Assembly: GCA_016722505.1 (NCBI GenBank)
Contig: JADKJH010000004.1
Span: 1-64,000, forward strand
Direction: 5' to 3'
Source: Holophagaceae bacterium
GTDB taxonomy: Bacteria > Acidobacteriota > Holophagae > Holophagales > Holophagaceae
Length of the DNA stretch: 64,000 nt
Part shown: positions 1-7,828 of the stretch, piece by piece
Numbering within the stretch: position 1 is the first letter of the stretch
Layout of the letters: each line of letters starts with the position of its first letter
Notes under the pieces: model-generated
The model's input: the letters and a program-made list of their open reading frames with translations, nothing else
The model's database searches: none
What the model was told of the DNA's origin: nothing
Program-made: the position numbers and the translations under genes

Positions 1-443
1 TCTTTGGAAATTCCATACCGCGAACGATCACGGGGACACGAATGGCCAGCTTCCTACCGGATGGCAAGCGACTCGGCCCTTGGGCGATGGATGCGGCGGC
101 TGGCCTCGACGAGCTGCACCTCGATTGCTCCAACGTGATCAAAGGGGAGATGAGTCTGGTGGGCCCGCGCCCGCTGCTGGTTCAGTACCTAGACCTCTAT
201 ACCCCCGAGCAAGCCCGGCGTCACGAGGTGAAACCGGGAATGACCGGCTGGGCCCAGGTGAACGGCCGGAATGCTTTGTCCTGGGAAGAGAAATTCGCCC
301 TGGATGTCTGGTATGTGGATCACCAATCATTTTCATTAGATTTAAAAATACTTTTAATAACTTTGTTAAAGGTTATTAGGCGAGATGGCATCAGTGCCGC
401 TGGTGAAGCCACCATGTCTGAATTTAAGGGGAGTGGTCGATGA
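1..443 (+). CDS. Undecaprenyl-phosphate sugar phosphotransferase (PglC/WcaJ-type), 3' part, frame-disrupted
   Basis: C-terminal part of a bacterial sugar transferase, the membrane enzyme that starts glycan assembly by moving a sugar-1-phosphate onto undecaprenyl phosphate. The clean frame from about base 105 reads LDEL, NVIKGEMSLVGPRPLL and PGMTGWAQVNGRNALSWEEK, all family signatures. The 5' end is cut by the window edge. The first 130 bases match the family only if the frame changes several times: about 2-53 in frame 2 (WKF, NGQL), 54-80 in frame 3 (LPDGKRL), 85-104 in frame 1 (RWMRRLAS), then frame 3 to the stop. This indicates several small indels, either poor sequence at a contig end or a decaying gene. 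The stop overlaps the start of the acetyltransferase gene (ATGA), so the two are probably one operon. Family assignment is firm; intactness is not. Confidence 0.8.
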   Translation, partial: FGNSIPRTITGTRMASFLPDGKRLGPWAMDAAAGLDELHLDCSNVIKGEMSLVGPRPLLVQYLDLYTPEQARRHEVKPGMTGWAQVNGRNALSWEEKFALDVWYVDHQSFSLDLKILLITLLKVIRRDGISAAGEATMSEFKGSGR

Positions 444-1126
444 GTTGGGATGGCAATTGCAGGCATCTCGTGATCCTAGGCGCTGGGGGGCACGCCAAGG
501 TCGTAGTGGCAACGTCACTGGCTGCTGGATGGAACTGCACAAGCTTATTTGATGACGATGAAGCGAAACACGGGACTGAATTATTAGGTATCAAGGTGGT
601 TGGCCACTTACCACAATCAGATGCACTCGAAGGATGCTGGGCTATCCTTGCTTTTGGTGGCAATGTTCTCCGCCAGCAGGTCGCAGGGCGATACCCTTCC
701 GCGCGTTGGGCCACGGTGGTGCATCCTTCGGCGGTCATCCATGATTCCGTGGTGCTTGGGGAAGGGACGGTGATTTTCGCAGGAACAGTCATTCAACCGG
801 ATTCGCAGGTAGGCCGTCATTGCATCATCAATACAGCCGCTAGCGTGGACCATGACTGCAAACTTGGTGACTTTGTACATATCGCGCCTGGGACACACCT
901 GGCGGGGGGTATCAGCCTAGGACCTGGCGTCTTTATGGGTATAGGGACATCGGCCATTCCGGGCGTCAAAGTGGGGGCTGGGGCCGTGGTGGGTGCAGGA
1001 GCCGTGGTCGTACAAAATCTTGCGGCGAATGTGCTGGCCATTGGCATCCCGGCGCGCCCTGTCAAAAACATTGCCAAAGCCTGGCAGGATATTGATCAGG
1101 CTATGCTTCCTTCAAAACGGCATTGA
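440..1126 (+). CDS. NeuD/PglD-family sugar O/N-acyltransferase
   Basis: 228-residue acyltransferase of the sialic acid/bacillosamine type. The N-terminus is a small nucleotide-sugar-binding Rossmann-like fold (LVILGAGGHAK, residues 10-20). From about residue 85 onward it is a left-handed beta-helix of hexapeptide repeats that binds acetyl-CoA. The likely catalytic base is H138 in the family motif ASVDHDC. PglD members acetylate the 4-amino group of UDP-4-amino-4,6-dideoxy-GlcNAc. It overlaps the upstream sugar transferase by 4 bases (ATGA), which implies coupled translation, and its 3' end overlaps the convergent aminotransferase gene by 26 bases. With the PglE-like and PglF-like genes in the window, an acetamido-sugar role is likely; the exact substrate is inference. 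Confidence 0.85.
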   Translation: MSWDGNCRHLVILGAGGHAKVVVATSLAAGWNCTSLFDDDEAKHGTELLGIKVVGHLPQSDALEGCWAILAFGGNVLRQQVAGRYPSARWATVVHPSAVIHDSVVLGEGTVIFAGTVIQPDSQVGRHCIINTAASVDHDCKLGDFVHIAPGTHLAGGISLGPGVFMGIGTSAIPGVKVGAGAVVGAGAVVVQNLAANVLAIGIPARPVKNIAKAWQDIDQAMLPSKRH

Positions 1127-2321
1127 GGATTTCGGCACTGTGGAGCATGTTCCCAGTAGTCAGCCCAGGGTGGACCTGGAACATCAGGCTGGTTTCGCCG
1201 AGCTGTTTGGCCACTAGTAAGGTTTTGGCTGGGGTTTGGCCTTCGAATGCCTTTTCCCGGTAGATCTCGCTGCAGCTTCCGCTGAAGCAGGGAACACCCT
1301 GATTTTCGATCTCGGTCATGATGCGGTCGCGGCTCCAGCCTTCTTTGAGGCGTTCGGGGCGGAGGTAGACATAGGCCTTGTATGCGGCGTGGCCGAAGTC
1401 GGGGCCGGGCCGGGGCACGCGTAGGGCAGGGTGGTTTTCCAAGGCACCGAATAGGGTGTTTATATTTTTGCGGCGATGTTGAGTCCAATCGGGCAGCTTG
1501 CGCAATTGGATGCGACCGATGGCAGCCTGCATTTCTGTCATTCGGTAGTTGGTGCCGAAGGATTCGTGCAGCCAGCGGAAGCCAGGGGCATGTTGACGGT
1601 TGTAGACAACGTCCCAGCTCTTGCCGTGGTCTTTAAAGGCCCAGGCCCGGCGCCAGACGGCTTCATCTTGGGTGGTAAACATGCCGCCTTCGCCTCCGGT
1701 GGTGATGATCTTGTCCTGGCAGAAGGAGAAGCAGCCCACGTGGCCGATGCCGCCCACGGGCCGTCCTTTGTAGGTGGCGCCATTGGCCTGGGCGCAGTCT
1801 TCGATGACCTTCAAGCCGTGTTTCTCGGCAAGTGCCATGATGGGATCCATGTCGCAGGGCCAGCCCGCCAAGTGAACCGGGATGATGGCTTTGGTCTTGG
1901 GCGTGATCACCTTGGCGATGGTTTCGGCGGTAATATTGCCACTGTCGGGATCCACATCGGCGAACACCGGTGTGCAGCCCATCATGACCGCGCAACTGGC
2001 GCTGGCGATGAACGTTCGCGGCGTGGTGATGACCTCGGATCCCGGGGGGATCTCCAGGGCATGAAGCGCCAGTTCCAGGGCATTGGTACCATTGGCCAAG
2101 GCCACGGCATACTTGCAAGCCACTGCGGTCGCATACTCTTTTTCGAACTCCCGGCCTTCTGTGCCCGTCCAATAGTTCACTTTGCCGCTGCGCAGAACCT
2201 GAACGACCGCTTCAATCTCGTCATCCGCATAGAATGGCCAAGGCGCGAAAGGTGCAGCGACTAAATCTGACGGGGCCAGGGCATCCTTGGTCATTCGCAC
2301 ATGCTCCAATGAATGATTCAT
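1101..2321 (-). CDS. DegT/DnrJ/EryC1-family sugar aminotransferase (PglE-like)
   Basis: 406-residue PLP-dependent aminotransferase acting on keto-sugar nucleotides. Visible family features are the PLP-phosphate-binding region ANGTNALELAL (76-86), the cofactor-contacting acidic residue in IEDCAQ (D175), and the Schiff-base lysine K204 in SFCQDKIITTGGEGG. Length is normal. Such enzymes convert a 4-keto-6-deoxy sugar made by a CapD/PglF dehydratase into the 4-amino sugar that a PglD acetyltransferase then acetylates; both partner types are encoded nearby. It is convergent with the acetyltransferase gene and overlaps its end, so the two are not co-transcribed. Several in-frame Met codons lie near the N-terminus; residue 10 (base 2294) is an alternative start. 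A perosamine-type product cannot be excluded. Confidence 0.87.
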   Translation of the reverse strand: MNHSLEHVRMTKDALAPSDLVAAPFAPWPFYADDEIEAVVQVLRSGKVNYWTGTEGREFEKEYATAVACKYAVALANGTNALELALHALEIPPGSEVITTPRTFIASASCAVMMGCTPVFADVDPDSGNITAETIAKVITPKTKAIIPVHLAGWPCDMDPIMALAEKHGLKVIEDCAQANGATYKGRPVGGIGHVGCFSFCQDKIITTGGEGGMFTTQDEAVWRRAWAFKDHGKSWDVVYNRQHAPGFRWLHESFGTNYRMTEMQAAIGRIQLRKLPDWTQHRRKNINTLFGALENHPALRVPRPGPDFGHAAYKAYVYLRPERLKEGWSRDRIMTEIENQGVPCFSGSCSEIYREKAFEGQTPAKTLLVAKQLGETSLMFQVHPGLTTGNMLHSAEILNAVLKEA

Positions 2322-2508
2322 TGTGACGCATTCATCTGCCGTGGGTGAGGATGGAAGGCGGATTTATTCTGTACTGTTGAGACAGGCAAATTTGTGGCTT
2401 CTGAATGCGTACACTGATTGCTCATTCGCTTCCACCCTCCCCAATATCCCTTAACAAATCTGTTCGGTTAATGGCTCCCAATTCATTCCTTACTCCCATT
2501 GCCTTGTG

Positions 2509-3345
2509 ATGCAGGGGCCTTACAACGAAGGACGTGATTCAAATGAAGACCTTGCTTTGAAGATTTCCATCATCACTACTGTTTACAACCATCCCCGAGT
2601 GATCGAGGCACTGGATTCCGTCCTGGCCCAGCGCTTGGATCCCGGTGATGAGTTGGAGTTGGTGGTCATAGACGGAGGATCCACTGACGGCACGCTTTCT
2701 CGTTTAGAGGGGTACCGTTCCCGCGTGGCCGTGTTCCTAAGTGAAAAAGACAGCGGTATCTATGACGGCATGAACAAGGGGATCGAACGGGCCAGCGGAG
2801 ATATCATCGGAATTCTAAATTCAGATGACCTCTACGAGGACGATCATGCGCTGGCCACCGTTTTGGAAATCTTTCATTCGAGTGATGCCCAGGTGGTCTA
2901 CGGCGACCTGGTCTACGTGCGTGAGGATGACCCTTCCAAGGTCGTGCGCTATTGGAAGTCCAGTCCCTATGAGGATGGCCTTTTTGAGCGGGGCTGGATG
3001 CCGCCTCATCCAAGCTTTTTTGTGCGGCGGCAGGTGTACGAACAGCATGGGTGTTTCGACCTGGCGTTTCAGCTCGCCTCGGACCTCGACCTGATGATTC
3101 GATTCCTTGTCAAAGCGCGGATGCGCTTCCAGTACGTGCCCAAGGTGCTGGTGCGCATGCGCCTGGGCGGAGCCAGCAACAAAAGCGTGAGGAACATTAT
3201 CAAGGGCAACCTGGAGGGTTATCGCGCTTGCAAGAAGAACGGTCTGAAGGTGTCGTTGTTATTCTTCGTACATAAAATTATTTCCAGGATTCCACAATTC
3301 TTCATGAGACCAACAGCTGCACCTCGGAATGATCATGGGATCTGA
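2509..3345 (+). CDS. Glycosyltransferase family 2
   Basis: About 278 residues, GT-A fold. The N-terminus carries the family 2 signature (SIITTVYN), followed by VVIDGGSTDGT and a DxD-like metal/nucleotide-sugar site LNSDD. The acceptor-side half contains MPPHPSFFVRR, typical of O-antigen or colanic acid GT2 enzymes that act after the priming step. The first ATG at 2509 is used; homology begins about 20 residues later at LKISIITT, so a downstream non-ATG start is possible. It is transcribed divergently from the aminotransferase across a 187-bp gap in which I see no clear promoter. Donor and acceptor are unknown. Confidence 0.85.
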   Translation: MQGPYNEGRDSNEDLALKISIITTVYNHPRVIEALDSVLAQRLDPGDELELVVIDGGSTDGTLSRLEGYRSRVAVFLSEKDSGIYDGMNKGIERASGDIIGILNSDDLYEDDHALATVLEIFHSSDAQVVYGDLVYVREDDPSKVVRYWKSSPYEDGLFERGWMPPHPSFFVRRQVYEQHGCFDLAFQLASDLDLMIRFLVKARMRFQYVPKVLVRMRLGGASNKSVRNIIKGNLEGYRACKKNGLKVSLLFFVHKIISRIPQFFMRPTAAPRNDHGI

Positions 3346-3456
3346 ATATAGGATCAAATAACCATCCATCAACCCAGAACTTGGTTGGCAGCCATTCTAC
3401 ATATTCTAAGAAGGCTTGCAGAGCAAGCTCATCGGCTAATCTTTAATTGGCTATTT

Positions 3457-4497
3457 CTACAAACCCTGAGTAGTGATGGGTAATACCAACTTTCGATTCA
3501 GTATCACCAGCAGTAGGACGTAGAGCACGGTCTGTCCTAGTGCCAACCAAGGGCGATTGGCCAGAAAGACAAACCCAGCGGCATTGAGCCATAGCAGGGA
3601 CGTGGCCAGCAGGATATTTCCGCCGGTTAGCGCCAGCAAGTGATGGGGGCAGGTGGCGCGGTCAGCGGTGAAGATGGTCATGCCGAGTTTCTTGCGCCGG
3701 ATCAGGCCCATGGCCACATCCAGGGAGATGGGTGCGGTCATGAAAAGGGCCATGGAAGGATGCGCCAGTCCGCCGCCCCGCAGGATGGCTTCTGCTAGAA
3801 AAAACCCGCAGCCAAAGCTGCCCGCGTCCCCCATGAATTGCCTGGCCTTGGGCCAGTTGAGCAGCAGGAAACCCAGGAGCGCCCCCAGGGCGATGCGGGT
3901 GTCCACGCCGCGCGCGGCGAGGCCCAGCAGGACCAGGAACGTGAACCCGCCCATATAACCGTTGATGGCGTCCTCGATGTTCACGGCGTTGGGAACGGCC
4001 ATGAACCAGAAGGTGATGAGGATGGCGGCGCCCGCCAGAAGCAGGGGAGAGGCCGTCCAGGCGGCGGGGAGCCAGGGAACGCCGGTGGCTCTGAGAACCA
4101 GAACCCACGGCCAGGTAGCCAGGACTGACAAGGCGAGAAGCACCAGGAATTTCTGTCGAGGGTGGAAGCTGAAGCGGTCATCCGCCGCGCCCACGGTGAT
4201 GAAGCCGAGCCCCGCCAGCCAGGTCTGCCAGGGGATGATGGGCCAAGGGATCCACCCCAATGCCAAGGCCAGGCCAAACATTAAACCTCCGCCACCCACC
4301 ATGGCCAGGCCGCCGGTACGCGGTGTGGGCAGGGTATGGACTTTGCGGTCACCCGGGAGATCGATAAACCCCAACGGCACCGCCAACCGCACCAGCAGCA
4401 AGCCAAGGATGACCGTGGCGGCCAGGGTGAGGATCGGGAGCAGGAAGGGGGTCATGAATGGCGGCAGCAACATGTCTGGTTGATGGTAGCCGATCAT
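3457..4497 (-). CDS. MraY/WecA-family undecaprenyl-phosphate glycosyl-1-phosphate transferase
   Basis: 346-residue polytopic membrane protein with about ten hydrophobic segments. Family sites visible are the cytoplasmic DRKVHTLPTPRTGGLAM loop near the N-terminus (typical D-x-P-x-x-R-K-x-H-x-x-P-T-P-R-x-G), the Asp-containing NAVNIEDAINGY loop (metal/catalytic) and GDAGSFGCGF. WecA/WbpL-type members start O-antigen or capsule repeat units by transferring HexNAc-1-phosphate to undecaprenyl phosphate. The expected NxxNxxDGxDGL motif is here NIEDAINGY, a WbpL-like variant. The true start may be Met at 4455 or 4473, because the first residues are not conserved and no strong ribosome site precedes 4497. 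This makes two different priming enzymes in the region. Confidence 0.85.
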   Translation of the reverse strand: MIGYHQPDMLLPPFMTPFLLPILTLAATVILGLLLVRLAVPLGFIDLPGDRKVHTLPTPRTGGLAMVGGGGLMFGLALALGWIPWPIIPWQTWLAGLGFITVGAADDRFSFHPRQKFLVLLALSVLATWPWVLVLRATGVPWLPAAWTASPLLLAGAAILITFWFMAVPNAVNIEDAINGYMGGFTFLVLLGLAARGVDTRIALGALLGFLLLNWPKARQFMGDAGSFGCGFFLAEAILRGGGLAHPSMALFMTAPISLDVAMGLIRRKKLGMTIFTADRATCPHHLLALTGGNILLATSLLWLNAAGFVFLANRPWLALGQTVLYVLLLVILNRKLVLPITTQGL

Positions 4498-4603
4498 CCA
4501 GATACCGCCGCCCAGGCCACGATGTGGGGGGATTTCCGGGTCATCATGCTGACGCTGGGGCTTTGGCCATCTCGTAGGTAGGTAAAGACAAAAAAAGCCA
4601 CAA

Positions 4604-4690
4604 AAACACTATTGGCCACAACGAACACATAGGACACAAAGGTTGAAGGGCTTGATGGAATCTTCAATGAATCGGTGCAATCTGTGGATT
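4604..4690. repeat. Dispersed intergenic repeat, copy 1
   Basis: An 87-bp stretch containing GGCCACAACGAACACATAG, GACACAAAGG and GTGCAATCTGTGGATT that aligns at roughly 78% identity with 6962-7045. No reading frame is conserved between the copies. It sits directly 5' of a sugar-epimerase gene fragment. It has the degenerate CACAAAG-xx-CACAAAG style seen in many intergenic repeats; function unknown. Confidence 0.6.
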
Positions 4691-4711
4691 CTTGGCTGTC
4701 TTCCACACGAT

Positions 4712-4804
4712 TTCTACGTGGACCTGGAGCCCAGCAAGCAGCAGCTGGGCTGGAAGCCGCCGTACAGCCTGGAGGAAGGGATACGGAGGACGTTCGGGGT
4801 GTGA
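4712..4804 (+). pseudogene. 3'-terminal fragment of an NAD-dependent sugar epimerase/dehydratase gene
   Basis: Reads FYVDLEPSKQQLGWKPPYSL then EEGIRRTFGV and a TGA stop in one frame. This is the standard C-terminus of extended-SDR sugar epimerases (D-xSK-xx-LGW-xP-xx-SLEEGI-xR). Nothing upstream in any frame continues the protein, and the dispersed repeat begins just before it. It is therefore a gene tail left behind. A second, diverged tail lies at 5603-5713 on the other side of the vapBC pair. Confidence 0.7.
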
Positions 4805-4832
4805 GCCAACATGGGTCACCATTGGTAATTGC

Positions 4833-4860
4833 TTGCATGTGTATACATTGGGTGTATACA
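4833..4860 (+). promoter_or_regulatory. Promoter and probable autorepression operator of vapBC pair 1
   Basis: TTGCAT (4833-4838), a 16-bp spacer and TATACA (4855-4860) form a plausible sigma-70 promoter. The same stretch holds two direct copies of GTGTATACA at 4839-4847 and 4852-4860, each with a GTATAC palindrome, 13 bp apart. Paired palindromes over the -10 region upstream of an AbrB-type antitoxin gene are what autoregulated toxin-antitoxin operators look like. A GGAGG ribosome site (4868-4872) follows, 5 bases before the antitoxin ATG. Confidence 0.55.
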
Positions 4861-4877
4861 TAAAACCGGAGGCTTCC

Positions 4878-5159
4878 ATGCACACTCCCAAATCTGAACC
4901 CCTGGAACTGACGGTCTTCAAGTCAGGCAACTCCGCTGCCTTGCGCCTACCCAAAGCCCTTGGCTTCGAGCCTGGTGAACGGATCGTGGCTTACCGCGAT
5001 GGAGAAGCCCTGGTGCTGAAACACGCTGATGCCATGGGTTGGCCTGTGGGCTACTTCGATAGCTGGGAACCCTCCACCATTGAGCTTCCGGAACGCTTCC
5101 CGGCTGGAAGCAGGGAAGCCCGGATGCAACGCCTCTTTGGTGTGTCGGAAAGCTTCTGA
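4878..5159 (+). CDS. AbrB/MazE-type antitoxin (VapB-like), pair 1
   Basis: 93-residue protein. Residues about 12-45 form a swapped-hairpin AbrB/SpoVT DNA-binding domain (VFKSGNSAALRLPKAL, then PGERI). The remaining half is a probable disordered toxin-binding tail (WEPSTIELPERFP). The start is set by GGAGG 5 bases upstream; the open frame extends further 5' but runs through the operator and the epimerase fragment, so that part is not coding. The stop overlaps the toxin start (TGATG). It should neutralise the adjacent PIN toxin and repress its own promoter. Confidence 0.82.
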   Translation: MHTPKSEPLELTVFKSGNSAALRLPKALGFEPGERIVAYRDGEALVLKHADAMGWPVGYFDSWEPSTIELPERFPAGSREARMQRLFGVSESF

Positions 5160-5587
5160 TGACGCGCTTCCTGCTCGATTCCAACTTTTGCATCGCCTGC
5201 CTTCGCCGGAAGGCCTGGGCGCTTCAGGTACTCGGGAAGATACCCCTCGCCTCGGTAGCCGTTTCCGCCATCACTGTGGGGGAACTTGTGCTTGGAACCC
5301 ACCTTTCTGGCGATTCAGGCCTAGAGCTGGCCAAGGTGGAGGCATTTCTTCGTCCCATTCAGGTGCTTCCCTTCGGCTGGGATGAGGCGTTCCAGTGGGC
5401 CAGCATTGACGCCCAGCTTCGCAAGCACGGAAACCGTATCGAGACCGAGGACGCCATGATCGCGGCCACGGCCCTTGCCTTTGGGATGACCCTGGTTTCC
5501 GGCAACATCAAGCACTTTGAACGCGTGAAAGGATTAAAGGTCGTGGACTGGGAACAACTGCCGCCGAAGGGACTTCCGGTAAAATGA
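5159..5587 (+). CDS. PIN-domain toxin (VapC-like), pair 1
   Basis: 142-residue PIN ribonuclease. The acidic active-site residues are visible in LLDSN (first Asp), TVGELVLG (Glu) and ETEDAMIAATAL (Asp), with the late SGNIKHFERV motif of the family. VapC toxins cut tRNA or rRNA when free of antitoxin. It starts within the antitoxin stop codon (one-base overlap), so translation is coupled. The pair is bracketed by two fragments of sugar-epimerase genes, which suggests arrival by insertion or recombination. Confidence 0.88.
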   Translation: MTRFLLDSNFCIACLRRKAWALQVLGKIPLASVAVSAITVGELVLGTHLSGDSGLELAKVEAFLRPIQVLPFGWDEAFQWASIDAQLRKHGNRIETEDAMIAATALAFGMTLVSGNIKHFERVKGLKVVDWEQLPPKGLPVK

Positions 5588-5602
5588 TGAGCACGCGAAG
5601 AC

Positions 5603-5713
5603 TTGTCCCCCATCAAACAGGAGCTGGCCTGGCAGCCACCGTTCAGCTTGGAAGAAGGGATACGGAGGACGTTCGGCTCGCACCTGGGGGTGCATAACCA
5701 TTCAACCCTGTAA
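5603..5713 (+). pseudogene. Second sugar-epimerase 3' fragment
   Basis: In one frame this reads SPIKQELAWQPPFSL then EEGIRRTFG, continuing for a few residues to a TAA stop at 5711-5713. It is a diverged copy of the tail at 4712-4804 (about 80% identical over roughly 55 bases, with the last 25 bases of that block identical). The stop end overlaps the 3' end of the convergent ATPase gene. No upstream portion of the epimerase is present. Confidence 0.65.
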
Positions 5714-6898
5714 CAGCTTTGCCAACTCCCGCAAGGGAATCGCTTCGATTCCCTCCTTGACCCGATATCGCTCATTTCCTGGGTAGACGACGAACTTCCG
5801 GTCGGGATTCAGATCGGTGCAGGCCGCGTGGAAGCCGCGTTCCAGCTTGGGGGCCAGGCTGCGCTTGATTTCGATGGCCCACAGGGTGTTGTCCGGCCAG
5901 ACCAACAGCAGGTCTATCTCGGCGCCACCCGAAGTCCGGTAGAAGTGGGGTTCCGCCCCCTCCGGCGCAGCCGCGATCAAGTTCTCGATGACGAAACACT
6001 CCCAGCTTTGCCCGAGCACCGGATGGGACAGAAGGGTTTCCCGGTTTGGAATGCCAAGGAGGGCATGCACCAGGCCGCTGTCCCGCACAAAAATTTTTGG
6101 GGATTTCACCAACCGCTTGCCAAGATTTACATGCCAGGGCGTGAGGCGGCGCAGCAGCAGCAGGTCCACGAGCAAGTCCAGGTAGCTGGTGGCGGTCTTC
6201 GCATCCACCCCGAGGTTGCGGGCGAACTGGGCCGTGTTCAGCAGCCCGCCCTGGTGGTGGGCGAGCATGGTCCAATAACGCCGCAAGGTTTCGGCTGCAA
6301 TGCGGGGGCCGAACTGCGGAATGTCCCGCTCTAGATAGGTGCGGATGAAATCTTGCCTCCAGCGAAGGCTGCGGGGCTCGTCCCTGGCCAGGAGGCTTTC
6401 GGGAAAACCACCTCGCACCCACAGGTCATCCAAGGGCAGGTGGAGGGTCTCCAAGGCGTCGAGAGGACCTAGCTCCAGGTAGGCGATACGGCCCGCCAGG
6501 GTCTCCCCAGATTGCTTGAGCAGGTCCAATGATGCGGAACCCAACAACAGGAATTGGCCTGAGCGTCGACCTGCCCGGCGGTTCTGATCGATCAGGCCCC
6601 GCAGCACTGGAAAGAGGCCCGGGGCTCGGTGCACCTCGTCCAGAATCACCAGCCGATCCGCATGATCCGCAAGGTACAGCTCGGGTTGGGCAAGCTTGGC
6701 TCGGTCCGATTCGGACTCCAAATCCAGATATAGGGCGCCCATCTTCTCGCCCACTTCCAACGCCAGGGTTGTCTTGCCCGATTGGCGTGGCCCCAGCACT
6801 GCTACGGCTGGGCTATCGCTTAAGGCTTCCATGAGTCTGGGGGCAAGGCGGCGGCTAATCATCTTTGCAATAATGGAGTTTGATTGGACGATATGCAA
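5702..6898 (-). CDS. AAA ATPase with C-terminal DUF4143 (PD-(D/E)XK-like) domain
   Basis: 398 residues. The Walker A is GPRQSGKTT (36-44) and the Walker B LVILDEVHRAPGLF, followed by the arginine-sensor region LLLGSASLDLL. The C-terminal half is DUF4143, with a nuclease-like core visible as GGAEIDLLL and AIEIKRS (the E-x-K of a PD-(D/E)XK fold). The family is widespread and often found with mobile genes or toxin-antitoxin modules; cellular role not established. The start could also be the Met at 6862. It is convergent with the epimerase tail and lies between vapBC and doc modules. Confidence 0.85.
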   Translation of the reverse strand: MHIVQSNSIIAKMISRRLAPRLMEALSDSPAVAVLGPRQSGKTTLALEVGEKMGALYLDLESESDRAKLAQPELYLADHADRLVILDEVHRAPGLFPVLRGLIDQNRRAGRRSGQFLLLGSASLDLLKQSGETLAGRIAYLELGPLDALETLHLPLDDLWVRGGFPESLLARDEPRSLRWRQDFIRTYLERDIPQFGPRIAAETLRRYWTMLAHHQGGLLNTAQFARNLGVDAKTATSYLDLLVDLLLLRRLTPWHVNLGKRLVKSPKIFVRDSGLVHALLGIPNRETLLSHPVLGQSWECFVIENLIAAAPEGAEPHFYRTSGGAEIDLLLVWPDNTLWAIEIKRSLAPKLERGFHAACTDLNPDRKFVVYPGNERYRVKEGIEAIPLRELAKLLQG

Positions 6899-6961
6899 GG
6901 ATATAATATCAACATCGAAGCAAAAAAACGACTACTGCCCTTATCGTGGCTCTTCTGAAAA

Positions 6962-7045
6962 AACAATATCGGCCACAAAGAACGCATAGGACACAAAGGT
7001 GAAAGGGCTTGTTTGAATTTGTGGGAATCAGTGCAATCTGTGGAT
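6962..7045. repeat. Dispersed intergenic repeat, copy 2
   Basis: Partner of 4604-4690: shares GGCCACAA-GAAC-CATAGGACACAAAGG and GTGCAATCTGTGGATT with about 78% identity overall. Together the two copies bracket the epimerase fragments, vapBC pair 1 and the DUF4143 ATPase. Confidence 0.6.
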
Positions 7046-7067
7046 TTATGGTTTTAACTTGGCGATT

Positions 7068-7460
7068 TCAGGGTCTAATAGAGCGCAGAAGCTCTGATAG
7101 GTCTTCTTTTCCCCTGAGATGCTGAGCGATGTCAACCATCAAGGCTTCAAGTTCGCGCATCGCCTTGGGCGTGGGCTGCTTGGGGGTGCCATTCATGGCG
7201 AGGAAGACCAATGCGGATGCAATGCCCGTCCGGTTGTTTCCATCATGAAAGGCATGGTTTTGGGTCAGATGGACTGCATAGTGGGCCGCAAGCCAATGGA
7301 TATCCGAGCCAGGGTTGTAGTAGGCTGAAAATTCAGGCGCAGCCACGGCGGACTCCAGGCTTCCTGGATTGAGGATGCCTGGAGTACCGCCGTAGCGCTT
7401 GATCTGGTCTTGGTGGATGAAGACGACTTCATCCACAGTCAGGAATATGATTCCATCCAT
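7068..7460 (-). CDS. doc: Doc-type Fic-family toxin (death on curing)
   Basis: 130 residues, the usual Doc length. The Fic core motif HAFHDGNNRT (residues 69-78) carries the catalytic His and the phosphate-binding loop. Doc proteins phosphorylate elongation factor Tu, stopping translation. The start codon directly follows the antitoxin stop (TAA-ATG, no gap), so the two form one transcription unit. The partner is an AbrB-like protein rather than classical Phd, a common variant pairing. Confidence 0.88.
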   Translation of the reverse strand: MDGIIFLTVDEVVFIHQDQIKRYGGTPGILNPGSLESAVAAPEFSAYYNPGSDIHWLAAHYAVHLTQNHAFHDGNNRTGIASALVFLAMNGTPKQPTPKAMRELEALMVDIAQHLRGKEDLSELLRSIRP

Positions 7461-7697
7461 TTAACGCTTCGCCAAGGCTTGGAACATCGGCTCGAAGGTC
7501 GTGTTGACCTGGTTCACGGCTTCCAGAAAGGCGGTGGCACGGGCAGGATCGATGGGACGAACAGGCGTCACCAGGAAGGACTGCCCGTCGGTGCGGATTT
7601 CCACGGGGGTCTCAGCGGTCATGTTGAGTAGTTCCATCAGAGGCTTGTCGAGGGTAAGGGCGTAGCTGTTGCCATTGCGGGTGAGGTTTTTTTGCAT
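7461..7697 (-). CDS. AbrB/MazE-like antitoxin paired with Doc
   Basis: 78 residues. The N-terminal half resembles the AbrB swapped hairpin (KNLTRNGNSYALTLDKPLM, then PVEIRTDG). The C-terminus (ATAFLEAVNQVNTTFEPMF) is a probable helix that blocks the Fic active site. A good ribosome site (AGGAG) lies 9 bases upstream of the ATG. The promoter and an overlapping palindrome lie immediately upstream, as expected for an autoregulated antitoxin. Confidence 0.82.
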   Translation of the reverse strand: MQKNLTRNGNSYALTLDKPLMELLNMTAETPVEIRTDGQSFLVTPVRPIDPARATAFLEAVNQVNTTFEPMFQALAKR

Positions 7698-7709
7698 GAA
7701 GACAGCTCC

Positions 7710-7746
7710 TGTCCGAACAATATACGGACATGGGTGGGCCTGTCAA
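7710..7746 (-). promoter_or_regulatory. Promoter with embedded operator for the antitoxin-doc operon
   Basis: On the minus strand a near-consensus promoter reads TTGACA (7746-7741), 16 bp, TATATT (7724-7719). The -10 box lies inside an inverted repeat, TGTCCG-N9-CGGACA (7710-7730), so a bound repressor would block polymerase. The AGGAG ribosome site follows directly. Confidence 0.65.
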
Positions 7747-7828
7747 GGGACTAGAGAGGGAGCAGACGTCGGGTCATCAATCTGGATCTCTCGCAGGGTC
7801 AAATGTGATTGCCGCAATGCTCGAAGTA

